Assembly (NCBI RefSeq): GCF_019977235.1
Contig: NZ_AP024646.1
Span: 868,001-932,000, forward strand
DNA from: Arthrobacter sp. StoSoilB5
GTDB lineage: Bacteria > Actinomycetota > Actinomycetes > Actinomycetales > Micrococcaceae
Direction of reading: 5' to 3'
Length of the DNA stretch: 64,000 nt
Positions 31,933 to 39,907 of the stretch are shown here, piece by piece. The notes under the pieces were generated by a model. It had not been told where the DNA came from, searched no databases, and saw only the letters and a list, made by a program, of their open reading frames with translations. The position numbers and the translations under genes are program-made. Numbering within the stretch: position 1 is the first letter of the stretch; every line of letters starts with the position of its first letter.

Positions 31933-33675
31933 TTAGCTCGATGTGAGCCAAATGCTCTCCCCCGAGCTTAGTAGATCCGCGCCAAGTGGATTGGTGCCAG
32001 CCGCCCCTGAACTGCGAAGGATGACCTCGCCCTCGGGAAGCGGCAAGGGCTCGCTACCCACGTTCATGATCACCAGGGTGTCGCCGTTGATGTAGGCGAG
32101 CGAGGAATCAGTGCAGTAGTCCTCCACCCACGCCAGGGAACCCTGGCCCAGCCGACGTTCGGAGCGTTGGGCAAGCATTTCCCGGTAAAGATTAAGGTGC
32201 GACGCCGGATCCTCCAGCTGCTTATCCCTCGCCAATGCCGCCCAGGACTCTGGTTGCGGCAGCCAAGGATCCTGGCCATCGCCGAAACCGGCATGCAATT
32301 CCGAAGACCGCCACGGCAACGGCACGCGGCAGCCGTCGCGGCCTATCCTTTCTCCGCCGGTCCTGGCGAACGTGGGGTCCTGGCGCATGCTCCCGGGAAT
32401 GTTTGTGGAGTCAGGTAGCCCAAGCTCTTCCCCTTGGTAGAGGTAGGCGCCGCCAGGGAGGCCAATCATGAACATGGTGGCCGCGGCAGCCCGCCGTCGT
32501 CCGAGTTCTTCATTGGGCTGTTCGTCGTCGGGACCGATGCCGTCGCCATCGCGGGGACCGGATCCCTCGTAACCGAATCGGGTGGCGTGCCGGACGACGT
32601 CGTGGTTGGACAGCACCCACGTGCTGGGGGCGCCGACAGCGTCCAGCGAGACCAGGGAATCGGTGATGATGTGACGGAGGCGGTTCACGTCCAGGCCGGC
32701 GTGCAGATACGGGAAATTGAAGGCTTGGTGCATTTCGTCGGGCCGGACCCACTGTGCCAGCCGGGGAAGGGGATCGACATTGGCTTCCGCACAGAGGATC
32801 CGGTCGGGGCCATATTCCTCCAGGATGGAGCGCCAACGCCGGTAGATATCGTGCAGGGCAGGTTGGCCGAACATGGGAGCCTCGTGGCCGGGAAAACCGT
32901 CTGAGCTGTTGCCATCCGCGCGCCCGCCCCAGTTGGGCAGGCCGGCTGCCTTGACCAGTGCGTGGGCAACGTCAACCCGGAAACCGGAAATTCCGCGGTC
33001 CAGCCAGAAGCGGAGGACCCGCTCAAACTCGGCGTGCACGGCGTGGTTGTCCCAGTTGAAATCCGGCTGCGATGAATCAAAGAGGTGCAGGTACCACTGT
33101 CCGGGCCGGCCGTCCGGTTCCACGATGCGGGTCCACGCGGGGCCGCCGAAATGGGATTGCCAGTTGTTGGGAGGTTCGTTTCCGTCAGGTCCTTGGCCGT
33201 CCCGGAAGATAAACATGTCCCGCTCGCGGCTGTTGGCCGGAGCCGCGAGTGCGGCTTGGAAGGCGGCGTGTTGGTCCGAGCAGTGGTTGGGAACAAGATC
33301 TGCAATCACCCGCAGGCGAAGCCGGTTGGCTTCGTAGATCAGGGCGTCGAAGTCCGCGAGGCTGCCGAACAGCGGATCGACATCGCAATAGTCGCTGACG
33401 TCATAACCTGCGTCCCGCTGCGGTGAGCGGTAGAACGGCGAGAGCCAGACGGCATCAACGCCCAGTTCGGCGAGCTGGGCGAGTTCGTGGGTGATGCCCG
33501 CGAGGTCGCCGATTCCGTCGCCATTGAGGTCCCGGAAGGAGCGCGGATAAATCTGGTAAATGACTGCGGAGCGCCACCAGCCGTGCGCCGGGGAGGCATC
33601 GTGGACGGGCGTCAATGTAGCGAAAGCTGCAGAGGGCGCGGACGCCTCAACTGGGAGCAATGAATCAACAGACAT
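31933..33675 (-). CDS. GH13 alpha-glucosidase (oligo-1,6-glucosidase/maltase type)
   Basis: 580-aa cytosolic glycosidase predicted to release glucose from imported maltose, isomaltose or maltodextrins. GH13 motifs: AVIYQIYPRSFRDLNGDGIGDLAGI, DLVPNHCSDQHAAF, nucleophile Asp in GFRVDVAHAL, acid/base Glu in LCAEANVDP, WVLSNHDVVRHATRFG, and LPGGAYLYQGEELGLP. ATG 33675 has no Shine-Dalgarno sequence, but the predicted -10 box ends 6 bases upstream, which suggests a leaderless mRNA. Forms an operon with the lacI-type gene and is divergent from malE. Exact linkage preference (alpha-1,4, alpha-1,6 or trehalose) cannot be read from sequence. Confidence 0.92.
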   Translation of the reverse strand: MSVDSLLPVEASAPSAAFATLTPVHDASPAHGWWRSAVIYQIYPRSFRDLNGDGIGDLAGITHELAQLAELGVDAVWLSPFYRSPQRDAGYDVSDYCDVDPLFGSLADFDALIYEANRLRLRVIADLVPNHCSDQHAAFQAALAAPANSRERDMFIFRDGQGPDGNEPPNNWQSHFGGPAWTRIVEPDGRPGQWYLHLFDSSQPDFNWDNHAVHAEFERVLRFWLDRGISGFRVDVAHALVKAAGLPNWGGRADGNSSDGFPGHEAPMFGQPALHDIYRRWRSILEEYGPDRILCAEANVDPLPRLAQWVRPDEMHQAFNFPYLHAGLDVNRLRHIITDSLVSLDAVGAPSTWVLSNHDVVRHATRFGYEGSGPRDGDGIGPDDEQPNEELGRRRAAAATMFMIGLPGGAYLYQGEELGLPDSTNIPGSMRQDPTFARTGGERIGRDGCRVPLPWRSSELHAGFGDGQDPWLPQPESWAALARDKQLEDPASHLNLYREMLAQRSERRLGQGSLAWVEDYCTDSSLAYINGDTLVIMNVGSEPLPLPEGEVILRSSGAAGTNPLGADLLSSGESIWLTSS

Positions 33676-33681
33676 GAACAA

Positions 33682-33711
33682 ATCGTAGAAGACCTTGTGC
33701 AGAATTGGAAA
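33682..33711 (-). promoter_or_regulatory. Promoter of the glucosidase-lacI operon, leaderless
   Basis: Minus strand TTTCCA (33706-33711), 18-base spacer, TACGAT (33682-33687). The -10 box ends 6 bases before the ATG, so the start site should fall on or beside the start codon. The -35 box lies inside operator 33705-33720. Confidence 0.5.
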
Positions 33712-33720
33712 CGCTTTCAA
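33705..33720. promoter_or_regulatory. LacI-type operator O1 (TTGGAAACGCTTTCAA)
   Basis: Near-perfect palindrome around a central CG, the hallmark of LacI/GalR-family sites. It overlaps the -35 box of the glucosidase promoter. Confidence 0.7.
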
Positions 33721-33761
33721 TCAAAATGACCCTCCAATGGCAGCTCTGCGGAGTGTCGGGG

Positions 33762-33791
33762 TTTACCAACTTCCGATTAGGGATGTACTCT
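33762..33791 (+). promoter_or_regulatory. malE promoter (TTTACC-18-TACTCT)
   Basis: TTTACC (33762-33767), 18-base spacer, TACTCT (33786-33791). The predicted start site (about 33798) falls inside operator O2. Confidence 0.45.
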
Positions 33792-33807
33792 GTGGAAGCG
33801 CTTGCAG
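33792..33807. promoter_or_regulatory. LacI-type operator O2 (GTGGAAGCGCTTGCAG)
   Basis: Palindrome with the same GGAA-CG-TT core geometry as O1. It lies on the inferred malE transcription start and 87 bases from O1, a spacing that would allow cooperative or looped repression. Confidence 0.65.
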
Positions 33808-33881
33808 TTGTGAGCCGCATCACCGACGCTGCCGCTGGGCCTAGTGCCCCGCCGTCGAAGCACATAAGGAAAGGGACACCA

Positions 33882-35180
33882 ATGAAGGTGCACAACACCC
33901 TCGCGACGCAGACCACCCGCCGCGTCTTCGCTACCGGCGCGATCTCCGTGGTCGCGGCCTTGGCCCTGAGCGCCTGTGGCGGCAGTGCCTCCACAGCTCC
34001 CAGCTCGGAAGCCGCAAAGCCGGACCTCAAGGCAGCCGGCGCCGGGACCATCACCATGTGGGTGGACGCCGAACGGTCGCCGGCTCTGAAAGACATCACC
34101 GAAAAGTTCAAGTCGGACACCGGTATCGAAGTCAAGCTCGTAGTGAAGGACTTCGCTGCCGTCCGCGATGACTTCATCACACAGGTTCCTACTGGCCAAG
34201 GCCCCGACCTGATCGTTGGACCCCACGACTGGATTGGAAAGTTTGTCCAAAACGGTGTGATCGCACCTGTGGAACTTGGCGACAAAGCCGGCCAGTTCCA
34301 GGATTCATCGATCAAGGCCATGACCTACAACGGGGCTGTCTACGGTGTCCCGTACGCCATCGAAAACATTGCCCTCCTGCGCAACACCAGCATCGTGGAC
34401 AGCAAGGCGAGCACCCTGGATGAGGTAGTGGCCAACGGCAAGAAGGCAGTTGCAGAGGGCAAAGCCACTTTCCCGTTCCTGGTGGGCATGGATCCCAAGC
34501 AGGGCGATCCGTACCACCTGTACCCGTTGCAGTCCTCCATGGGTTCGCAGGTTTTCGGTAAGAACGCCGACGGTGGCTACGATGCCAAGCAGCTTCTCAT
34601 TGGTGACGCCGCCGGCGTCGAATTCGCCAAGAAGCTGGCCGTCTGGGGCGACGCCGGCGAGAAAATCATCAACTCCAACATTACGGGCGACATCGCCAAG
34701 GAGAAGTTCCTTGCCGGCGAATCCCCGTACTTCCTGACGGGCCCGTGGAACGTACCGGATGTTCAGAAGAAGGGCATCAAGTTCGCAGTTGACGAGTTGC
34801 CCACGGCCGGTGGCGAAGCTGCCCAGCCCTTCATCGGCGTCAATGGGTTCTTCATCAGCGCCAAGAGCGCCAATGCTCTGGCCACCAATGAGTTCGTCAC
34901 CAATTACCTCACCTCCGAGTCCGCCCAGGATTCCATGTACACGGCAGGCGGCCGCCCGCCGGCACTCAAGGCATCCTTTGAGAAGGCAGCCAGCGACCCC
35001 GTCGTGGAGGCCTTCGGCAAGATCGGTGCCACCGGCGTGCCCATGCCGGCCATCCCCGAAATGAGCGCCGTCTGGGCTGACTGGGGCGCCACGGAACTGG
35101 CCATCATCAAGGGGCAGGGCGATCCCGCTGAAGCGTGGACCAAGATGGCAGCGAGCATCAAGTCCAAGATCGGCGGCTGA
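33882..35180 (+). CDS. malE: Maltose/maltodextrin ABC transporter substrate-binding protein
   Basis: 432-aa extracytoplasmic lipoprotein capturing maltose or maltodextrins. It has a twin-arginine-like TTRRVFATG then a hydrophobic core and lipobox LSAC, then family-1 binding-protein features: GTITMWVDAERSPALKDITEKFKSDTGIEVKLV, GPDLIVGPHDWIG, and YGVPYAIENIALLRN. ATG 33882 follows AAGGAAAGGG. The first gene of malE-malF-malG-GH13, it is separated from malF by a 98-base gap with stem-loops that probably keep MalE in excess over the permease. Repressed by the LacI-type protein, by inference. Confidence 0.95.
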   Translation: MKVHNTLATQTTRRVFATGAISVVAALALSACGGSASTAPSSEAAKPDLKAAGAGTITMWVDAERSPALKDITEKFKSDTGIEVKLVVKDFAAVRDDFITQVPTGQGPDLIVGPHDWIGKFVQNGVIAPVELGDKAGQFQDSSIKAMTYNGAVYGVPYAIENIALLRNTSIVDSKASTLDEVVANGKKAVAEGKATFPFLVGMDPKQGDPYHLYPLQSSMGSQVFGKNADGGYDAKQLLIGDAAGVEFAKKLAVWGDAGEKIINSNITGDIAKEKFLAGESPYFLTGPWNVPDVQKKGIKFAVDELPTAGGEAAQPFIGVNGFFISAKSANALATNEFVTNYLTSESAQDSMYTAGGRPPALKASFEKAASDPVVEAFGKIGATGVPMPAIPEMSAVWADWGATELAIIKGQGDPAEAWTKMAASIKSKIGG

Positions 35181-35184
35181 CGCC

Positions 35185-35242
35185 CAGACCGGTGACTCCA
35201 CAGGTCTGATCGGGGCCGGACGGTACTCACGCCGTCCGGCCC
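35185..35242 (+). promoter_or_regulatory. malE-malF intercistronic stem-loops
   Basis: CAGACC/GGTCTG (35185-35190/35203-35208) is followed by GGGCCGGACGG/CCGTCCGGCCC (35213-35223/35232-35242), an 11-bp perfect stem. No T-run follows, so partial termination or 3'-end protection of malE mRNA is more likely than full termination. Confidence 0.65.
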
Positions 35243-35278
35243 GTGCCAGTCGCAACCTGCTTATTCCAAGGATCCAAA

Positions 35279-36937
35279 ATGCCAAAGCCAGATGTCCACG
35301 AACTGCAAGCCAGCACAACCAGTACGACGCCGGCGCAGCCGCCTCGCGCTGCTGCCCACCAGAACGCTTTCCACCGGAATCTACGGAACAGCCGCCGGGG
35401 CCCCGATTCCATCAAGGGCACCGTTCTCAAGATCGTCCTGCTGGGTCTGGTGGATGCCCTTGCCGTGTACGTGCTGATGATGCTGTTCCTGAGCCAATCA
35501 TGGGCCGCGCTGGCTGTGTCCTCCCTGGTGGTCCTGGCCATTAACTGGATCTATTTGCGCAAGGGCGGCCTTCCGGCGAAGTATCTGGCTCCGGGTGTGC
35601 TGTTCCTGCTGGTGTTTCAGGTCCTGGTTGTGTTTTTCAGCGGCTACATCGCCTTCACCAATTACGGCGACGGGCACAACAGCACCAAGGAGGACGCAAT
35701 CGCGGCCATCCAGCTGACGGCACAGAAGCGCGTCCCGGATTCACCCGCATACAAGGCAGCCGTGCTGACCAAGGGCGATACGTTCTACCTGTTGTTTACT
35801 GACCCGTCCGGCAAAGCCCAGATTGGCAGCACGGGGGAGCCACTCACCGAGGTCTCTGGTGCTGGAAAGGATTCCGCAGGCAAGGCCAACTCCTTGCCTG
35901 GCTACGAAACACTGAAGTTCCAGGAGATCGTGGCCAACCAGCAGGAAATCCTGAAGATTACCGTTCCCGTTTCAGAGGACCCCGCTGATGGGACCCTGCG
36001 CACCGCGGATGGCAGCACTGCCTACCAGTTCAAGCCAGCGCTGAGCTACGACGCCGCCACCGATACCTTCAATGACAGCGAGACCGGCAAGGCCTACCGC
36101 GACAATGGCAAGGGCGCCTTCGCGGACGCCAACGGAGAGACGTTGGCCACCGGCTGGAAGATCGACGTCGGCATGGATAACTTCGCCCGGGCCTTCACCG
36201 ATCCGAGCCTCCGGGGTCCCCTGCTGGGCGTGATCCTTTGGACGTTCACCTTCTCCGTAGCGTCCGTTGCCCTGACTTTCGCCGTGGGGCTTTTCCTCGC
36301 CATCACCTTCAACCGCGAGGACCTCCGCGGCAAAAAGGTTTACCGCATCCTGATGATTTTGCCCTACGCCTTCCCGGCATTCCTGTCTGGATTGGTGTGG
36401 TCCGGCATCCTCAACCCCGAGTTCGGCTGGCTCAACCAGACCCTGCTGGGCGGGGCGAACATTGGCTGGCTCACGGACCCTGTCCTGGCCAAGATCAGCG
36501 TGCTGGTGGTCAATGTGTGGCTCGGATTCCCCTACATGTTCCTCGTTTGCACCGGGGCACTCCAATCCTTGCCAACAGAAATTGATGAGGCTGCCCGCAT
36601 GGACGGAGCGTCCCCATGGCGAGTGTTCCGCTCCATCAAACTGCCGCTGCTGCTGGTCTCCGTGGCGCCACTGCTGATCTCCTCCTTTGCGTTCAACTTC
36701 AACAACTTCAATGTCATCTACATGTTGACCGGTGGCGGGCCGCGCTTTGCAGACACCGACCGCGATATCGGAGCCACAGACATCCTGATCACGCTGGTCT
36801 ACAAGGTGGCGTTCGGCCAAGGCACAGGGCGCGACTACGGACTGGCCAGCGCGCTCGCCATCATCATCTTCATCATCGTGGCCACGATTTCGGCCATCAG
36901 CTTCAAGCAGACCAAAGCACTCGAGGACGTGAACTAA
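35279..36937 (+). CDS. malF: Maltose ABC transporter permease MalF
   Basis: 552-aa inner-membrane subunit of the maltose importer. A cytosolic N-terminus (about 45 residues), membrane spans from about 50, a large extracytoplasmic P2-type insertion (about 130-310) as in enteric MalF, and the C-terminal permease core with the EAA loop EIDEAARMDGASPWRVFRSIKLPLL that docks the ATPase. AAGGATCC precedes ATG 35279; the stop overlaps the malG ATG by one base (TAATG). No ATPase gene is in this operon. Confidence 0.95.
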   Translation: MPKPDVHELQASTTSTTPAQPPRAAAHQNAFHRNLRNSRRGPDSIKGTVLKIVLLGLVDALAVYVLMMLFLSQSWAALAVSSLVVLAINWIYLRKGGLPAKYLAPGVLFLLVFQVLVVFFSGYIAFTNYGDGHNSTKEDAIAAIQLTAQKRVPDSPAYKAAVLTKGDTFYLLFTDPSGKAQIGSTGEPLTEVSGAGKDSAGKANSLPGYETLKFQEIVANQQEILKITVPVSEDPADGTLRTADGSTAYQFKPALSYDAATDTFNDSETGKAYRDNGKGAFADANGETLATGWKIDVGMDNFARAFTDPSLRGPLLGVILWTFTFSVASVALTFAVGLFLAITFNREDLRGKKVYRILMILPYAFPAFLSGLVWSGILNPEFGWLNQTLLGGANIGWLTDPVLAKISVLVVNVWLGFPYMFLVCTGALQSLPTEIDEAARMDGASPWRVFRSIKLPLLLVSVAPLLISSFAFNFNNFNVIYMLTGGGPRFADTDRDIGATDILITLVYKVAFGQGTGRDYGLASALAIIIFIIVATISAISFKQTKALEDVN

Positions 36938-37875
36938 TGAGCGAGGCACAGGTACGCACCCTCCCCACCACCGAAAAGGCGCACGACGGCGGTCCCGCAC
37001 CGTTGGTGCCAGAGCGGCGTCCCTTCGGGGTTTGGTTCAAAGACAAAGGCTGGAGGCACGCCGTCGGCATAGTCACCACCATCTTCGCCGTGTTCCCGCT
37101 GCTCTATGTTTTGTCGGCAGCATTGGACTCCAACGGCACCTTGGTAGGCTCCAACGGTCTGTTCTCCAGGTTCGATACCGGCAACTTCACGGCGCTCTTC
37201 AGCGATCCGAGCCGTCCCTTCGGCCGCTGGTTCCTCAATACCTTGGTGGTGGGGCTGGTGACGTCCGCCGCCACAGTCTTCCTGGGGGCGATGGCCGCCT
37301 ACGCGTTCTCCCGCATGCGCTTCAAGGGCCGACGGGTAGGACTGTTGACCCTTCTCCTGCTGCAGATGTTCCCGCAACTGCTGGCCGTCGTCGCGATCTT
37401 CCTCCTGCTCAGCGGAATCTCGCAGGTCATCCCGGCCCTGGGACTTGGCAGCCAGCTGGGGCTCATCATGGTGTACCTCGGCGGCGCGCTGGGCGTGAAC
37501 ACGTACCTTATGTACGGCTTCTTCAACACGGTCCCGCAGTCGCTGGACGAAGCGGCAAAGATCGATGGCGCCAGCCACGTCCAGATCTTCTTCGGCATCA
37601 TCCTGCGGCTGGTCACTCCCATTCTGGCGGTTGTTGGGCTGCTGGCATTCATCGGTATCTCAAGTGAATTCGTGATCGCGAGCGTTGTCCTGACCGATCC
37701 CGATACTCAGACACTCGCCGTCGGGCTCTATTCCTACGTGGCACAGCAGCGTTCCGAGAATTGGGGCGTCTTCGCAGCCGGCGCTGTTATCGCCGCTATC
37801 CCGGTCATGGCGCTGTTCCTCTTCCTGCAGAAGTACATCGTCAGCGGCCTTACGGCTGGCTCAGTGAAAGGATGA
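36937..37875 (+). CDS. malG: Maltose ABC transporter permease MalG
   Basis: 312-aa second permease subunit with about six membrane spans. The EAA loop (VPQSLDEAAKIDGASHVQIFFGIILRLVTP) contacts the shared ATPase; the C-terminus ends YIVSGLTAGSVKG, the classic MalG tail. One-base overlap with malF, and its TGA lies just before the GH13 gene start. The MalF/MalG match to the MalFG type supports maltose or maltodextrin as substrate. Confidence 0.95.
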   Translation: MSEAQVRTLPTTEKAHDGGPAPLVPERRPFGVWFKDKGWRHAVGIVTTIFAVFPLLYVLSAALDSNGTLVGSNGLFSRFDTGNFTALFSDPSRPFGRWFLNTLVVGLVTSAATVFLGAMAAYAFSRMRFKGRRVGLLTLLLLQMFPQLLAVVAIFLLLSGISQVIPALGLGSQLGLIMVYLGGALGVNTYLMYGFFNTVPQSLDEAAKIDGASHVQIFFGIILRLVTPILAVVGLLAFIGISSEFVIASVVLTDPDTQTLAVGLYSYVAQQRSENWGVFAAGAVIAAIPVMALFLFLQKYIVSGLTAGSVKG

Positions 37876-37877
37876 CC

Positions 37878-39833
37878 ATGTCACTTGCCGTTCCACATCA
37901 CGACGGATCCGCTCTTCATGTTTCGGGTCATGCTCCCGGACGGATTTCATTGGGCGATGTTGTTCGGCTCCGTCTGCGGGTTCCGCAGGAGTGGGGTCCC
38001 GCGTCCCGCGTTTGGGTCCGTTCGGTGCAGGACGGGGAGCCACGGTACGACGCCGCGATCAGGCTCGGCAGCATCGATGGCTGGGACTGGTGGGAAGCGG
38101 CGATGCTCGTGGCCAATCCTGTGGCCAAATACCGCTTCCTGCTCGAAATCGAAGCAAACAGCCGTGTCGGAACCAGGCCCGGTGCTCCCATCAGCAGCGC
38201 AAGTGGGCGGCACTACTGGAACCTCAACGCCCAAGGGCTTTTCAACAGGGACGTAGCCGATTCAGCGGACTTCCGCCTCACCACATTTGCCCCGGCACCG
38301 CAGTGGCTGCATCAGGCCACCATGTACCAGGTGTTTCCGGACCGCTTCGCCCGCTCTGCCCAAGCCGATGCGCACCCCCTCCCGGACTGGGCTGTGGGCA
38401 GCGCGTGGGACGAGCCAGTGGTGGCTACCGGACGGGAAACGCCCATCCAGTTCTACGGTGGCGACCTGCCGGGAATCACGGAGAAGCTGGACCATCTCCA
38501 GGAACTGGGCATCGATGTTCTCTACCTGACACCATTCTTTCCGGCCCGTTCCAACCACCGCTACGATGCCTCCACCTTCGACTCCGTGGACCCCCTCCTT
38601 GGCGGGAACCAAGCGCTGGTGGAGCTGGTGGACGCGGCGCATTCCCGGGGCATTCGTGTCATGGGTGACCTCACCGCCAATCACACTGGGGACGCGCACG
38701 ACTGGTTCGTGAAGGCGCTCGCCGATCCCGGCTCAGAGGAAGCAGGCTACTACTACTTCAGCGAGGACCATTCGACGTACGAGTCGTGGTGGGGTGTGCC
38801 GTCGCTGCCGAAACTTAACTGGTCTTCGGACGCCCTTCGGCGGCGTTTCGTGACGGACAACGATTCGGTGGTTGCCCGCTGGCTCCAGCCGCCCTTCAAC
38901 CTGGATGGGTGGAGGATAGACGTCGGCAATATGACCGGACGCCTTGGCTCCGTGGACCTGAATCACGAGGTTGCGCGGCTCATCGCGGAGCGGGTCCGCG
39001 AGATCAACCCGAATGCCGCCTTGTTGGCCGAGTCCACCTCCGACGCCGCGCCGGATTTCACGGGTGAGCACTGGCACGGTGCCATGACGTACTCCAACCT
39101 CACCCGGCCCCTGTGGTCCTGGCTTGCGGGGGATGTACCGCACGTAAACTTCTTCGGATCGCCCCAAGCGGGACCCAACAAGATCGAGGCCGAAGACTTC
39201 CTGGCCACGCATCAGGACCTCTCGGCGGGATTTAGCTGGGGTGTGCGAAATAACAACATGAATGCGCTCAATACGCATGACACCGCACGCGCAGCAACGG
39301 TAATGATCGACGGCGGCCAGAAAGTAGGCGCTGTGCTCACCTTCACCCTCCCCGGCATCCCTGTCTTGTTCGCGGGCGACGAGTTCGGCCTTGAAGGTTT
39401 CAATGGCGAGGACTCCAGGACGCCCATGCCATGGGGCTGGCAGGAGGGAAAATCCGGCCGCCACCCCGTCAAGGATCTGCGTCCCTTCTACTCTGGCCTG
39501 GGGCGGCTCAGGAGTGAGCTGCCCGCATTAAGCGAAGGCGGCGTGCGCTGGATCCACGCTGAAGGTGACGCTCTGGTCTTCGTGCGGGAGACGGCCGATT
39601 CCGCAGTGCTGGTCATTGCAGCCCGCGACTCAGCTCAGGTCCTCGTGGACAACGCAGTGCTTTCCACGGTGCAACTCGAATCGCTCTCCGAAGCGCCCGT
39701 GCACGCCTCTGGGAACATCTCGATGAGTCGGGGGATTAACGGCACTGTGCTGCTGCGCGCCGACGGAATTTCAACTGGCCTGTGGGTCCTGCCCGGAACC
39801 AATGTTCCCACTGTGGTGGGCGGGGCTGACTAG
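37878..39833 (+). CDS. GH13 maltodextrin-processing glycosidase (cyclomaltodextrinase/MalZ-like)
   Basis: 651 aa. An N-terminal beta-sandwich domain like CBM34 (about 1-130: GWDWWEAAMLVANPVAKYRFLLEI), a GH13 barrel (WLHQATMYQVFPDRFARS, GDLTANHTGD, nucleophile Asp in GWRIDVGNMTG, acid/base Glu in LLAESTSD, NALNTHDTARAAT) and a C-terminal beta domain. Predicted to hydrolyse imported maltodextrins, possibly cyclodextrins or pullulan fragments. ATG 37878 is preferred over the overlapping ATG 37872 because AAAGG lies 6 bases before it. No signal peptide, so cytosolic. Last gene of the mal operon. Confidence 0.9.
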   Translation: MSLAVPHHDGSALHVSGHAPGRISLGDVVRLRLRVPQEWGPASRVWVRSVQDGEPRYDAAIRLGSIDGWDWWEAAMLVANPVAKYRFLLEIEANSRVGTRPGAPISSASGRHYWNLNAQGLFNRDVADSADFRLTTFAPAPQWLHQATMYQVFPDRFARSAQADAHPLPDWAVGSAWDEPVVATGRETPIQFYGGDLPGITEKLDHLQELGIDVLYLTPFFPARSNHRYDASTFDSVDPLLGGNQALVELVDAAHSRGIRVMGDLTANHTGDAHDWFVKALADPGSEEAGYYYFSEDHSTYESWWGVPSLPKLNWSSDALRRRFVTDNDSVVARWLQPPFNLDGWRIDVGNMTGRLGSVDLNHEVARLIAERVREINPNAALLAESTSDAAPDFTGEHWHGAMTYSNLTRPLWSWLAGDVPHVNFFGSPQAGPNKIEAEDFLATHQDLSAGFSWGVRNNNMNALNTHDTARAATVMIDGGQKVGAVLTFTLPGIPVLFAGDEFGLEGFNGEDSRTPMPWGWQEGKSGRHPVKDLRPFYSGLGRLRSELPALSEGGVRWIHAEGDALVFVRETADSAVLVIAARDSAQVLVDNAVLSTVQLESLSEAPVHASGNISMSRGINGTVLLRADGISTGLWVLPGTNVPTVVGGAD

Positions 39834-39907
39834 ACTGGGGGCACTGAAAACGCTGCGAAGACTGCCGATTTGGCGTGTCCGCGGCGCTCATGTGTGAAGG
39901 GACCACC

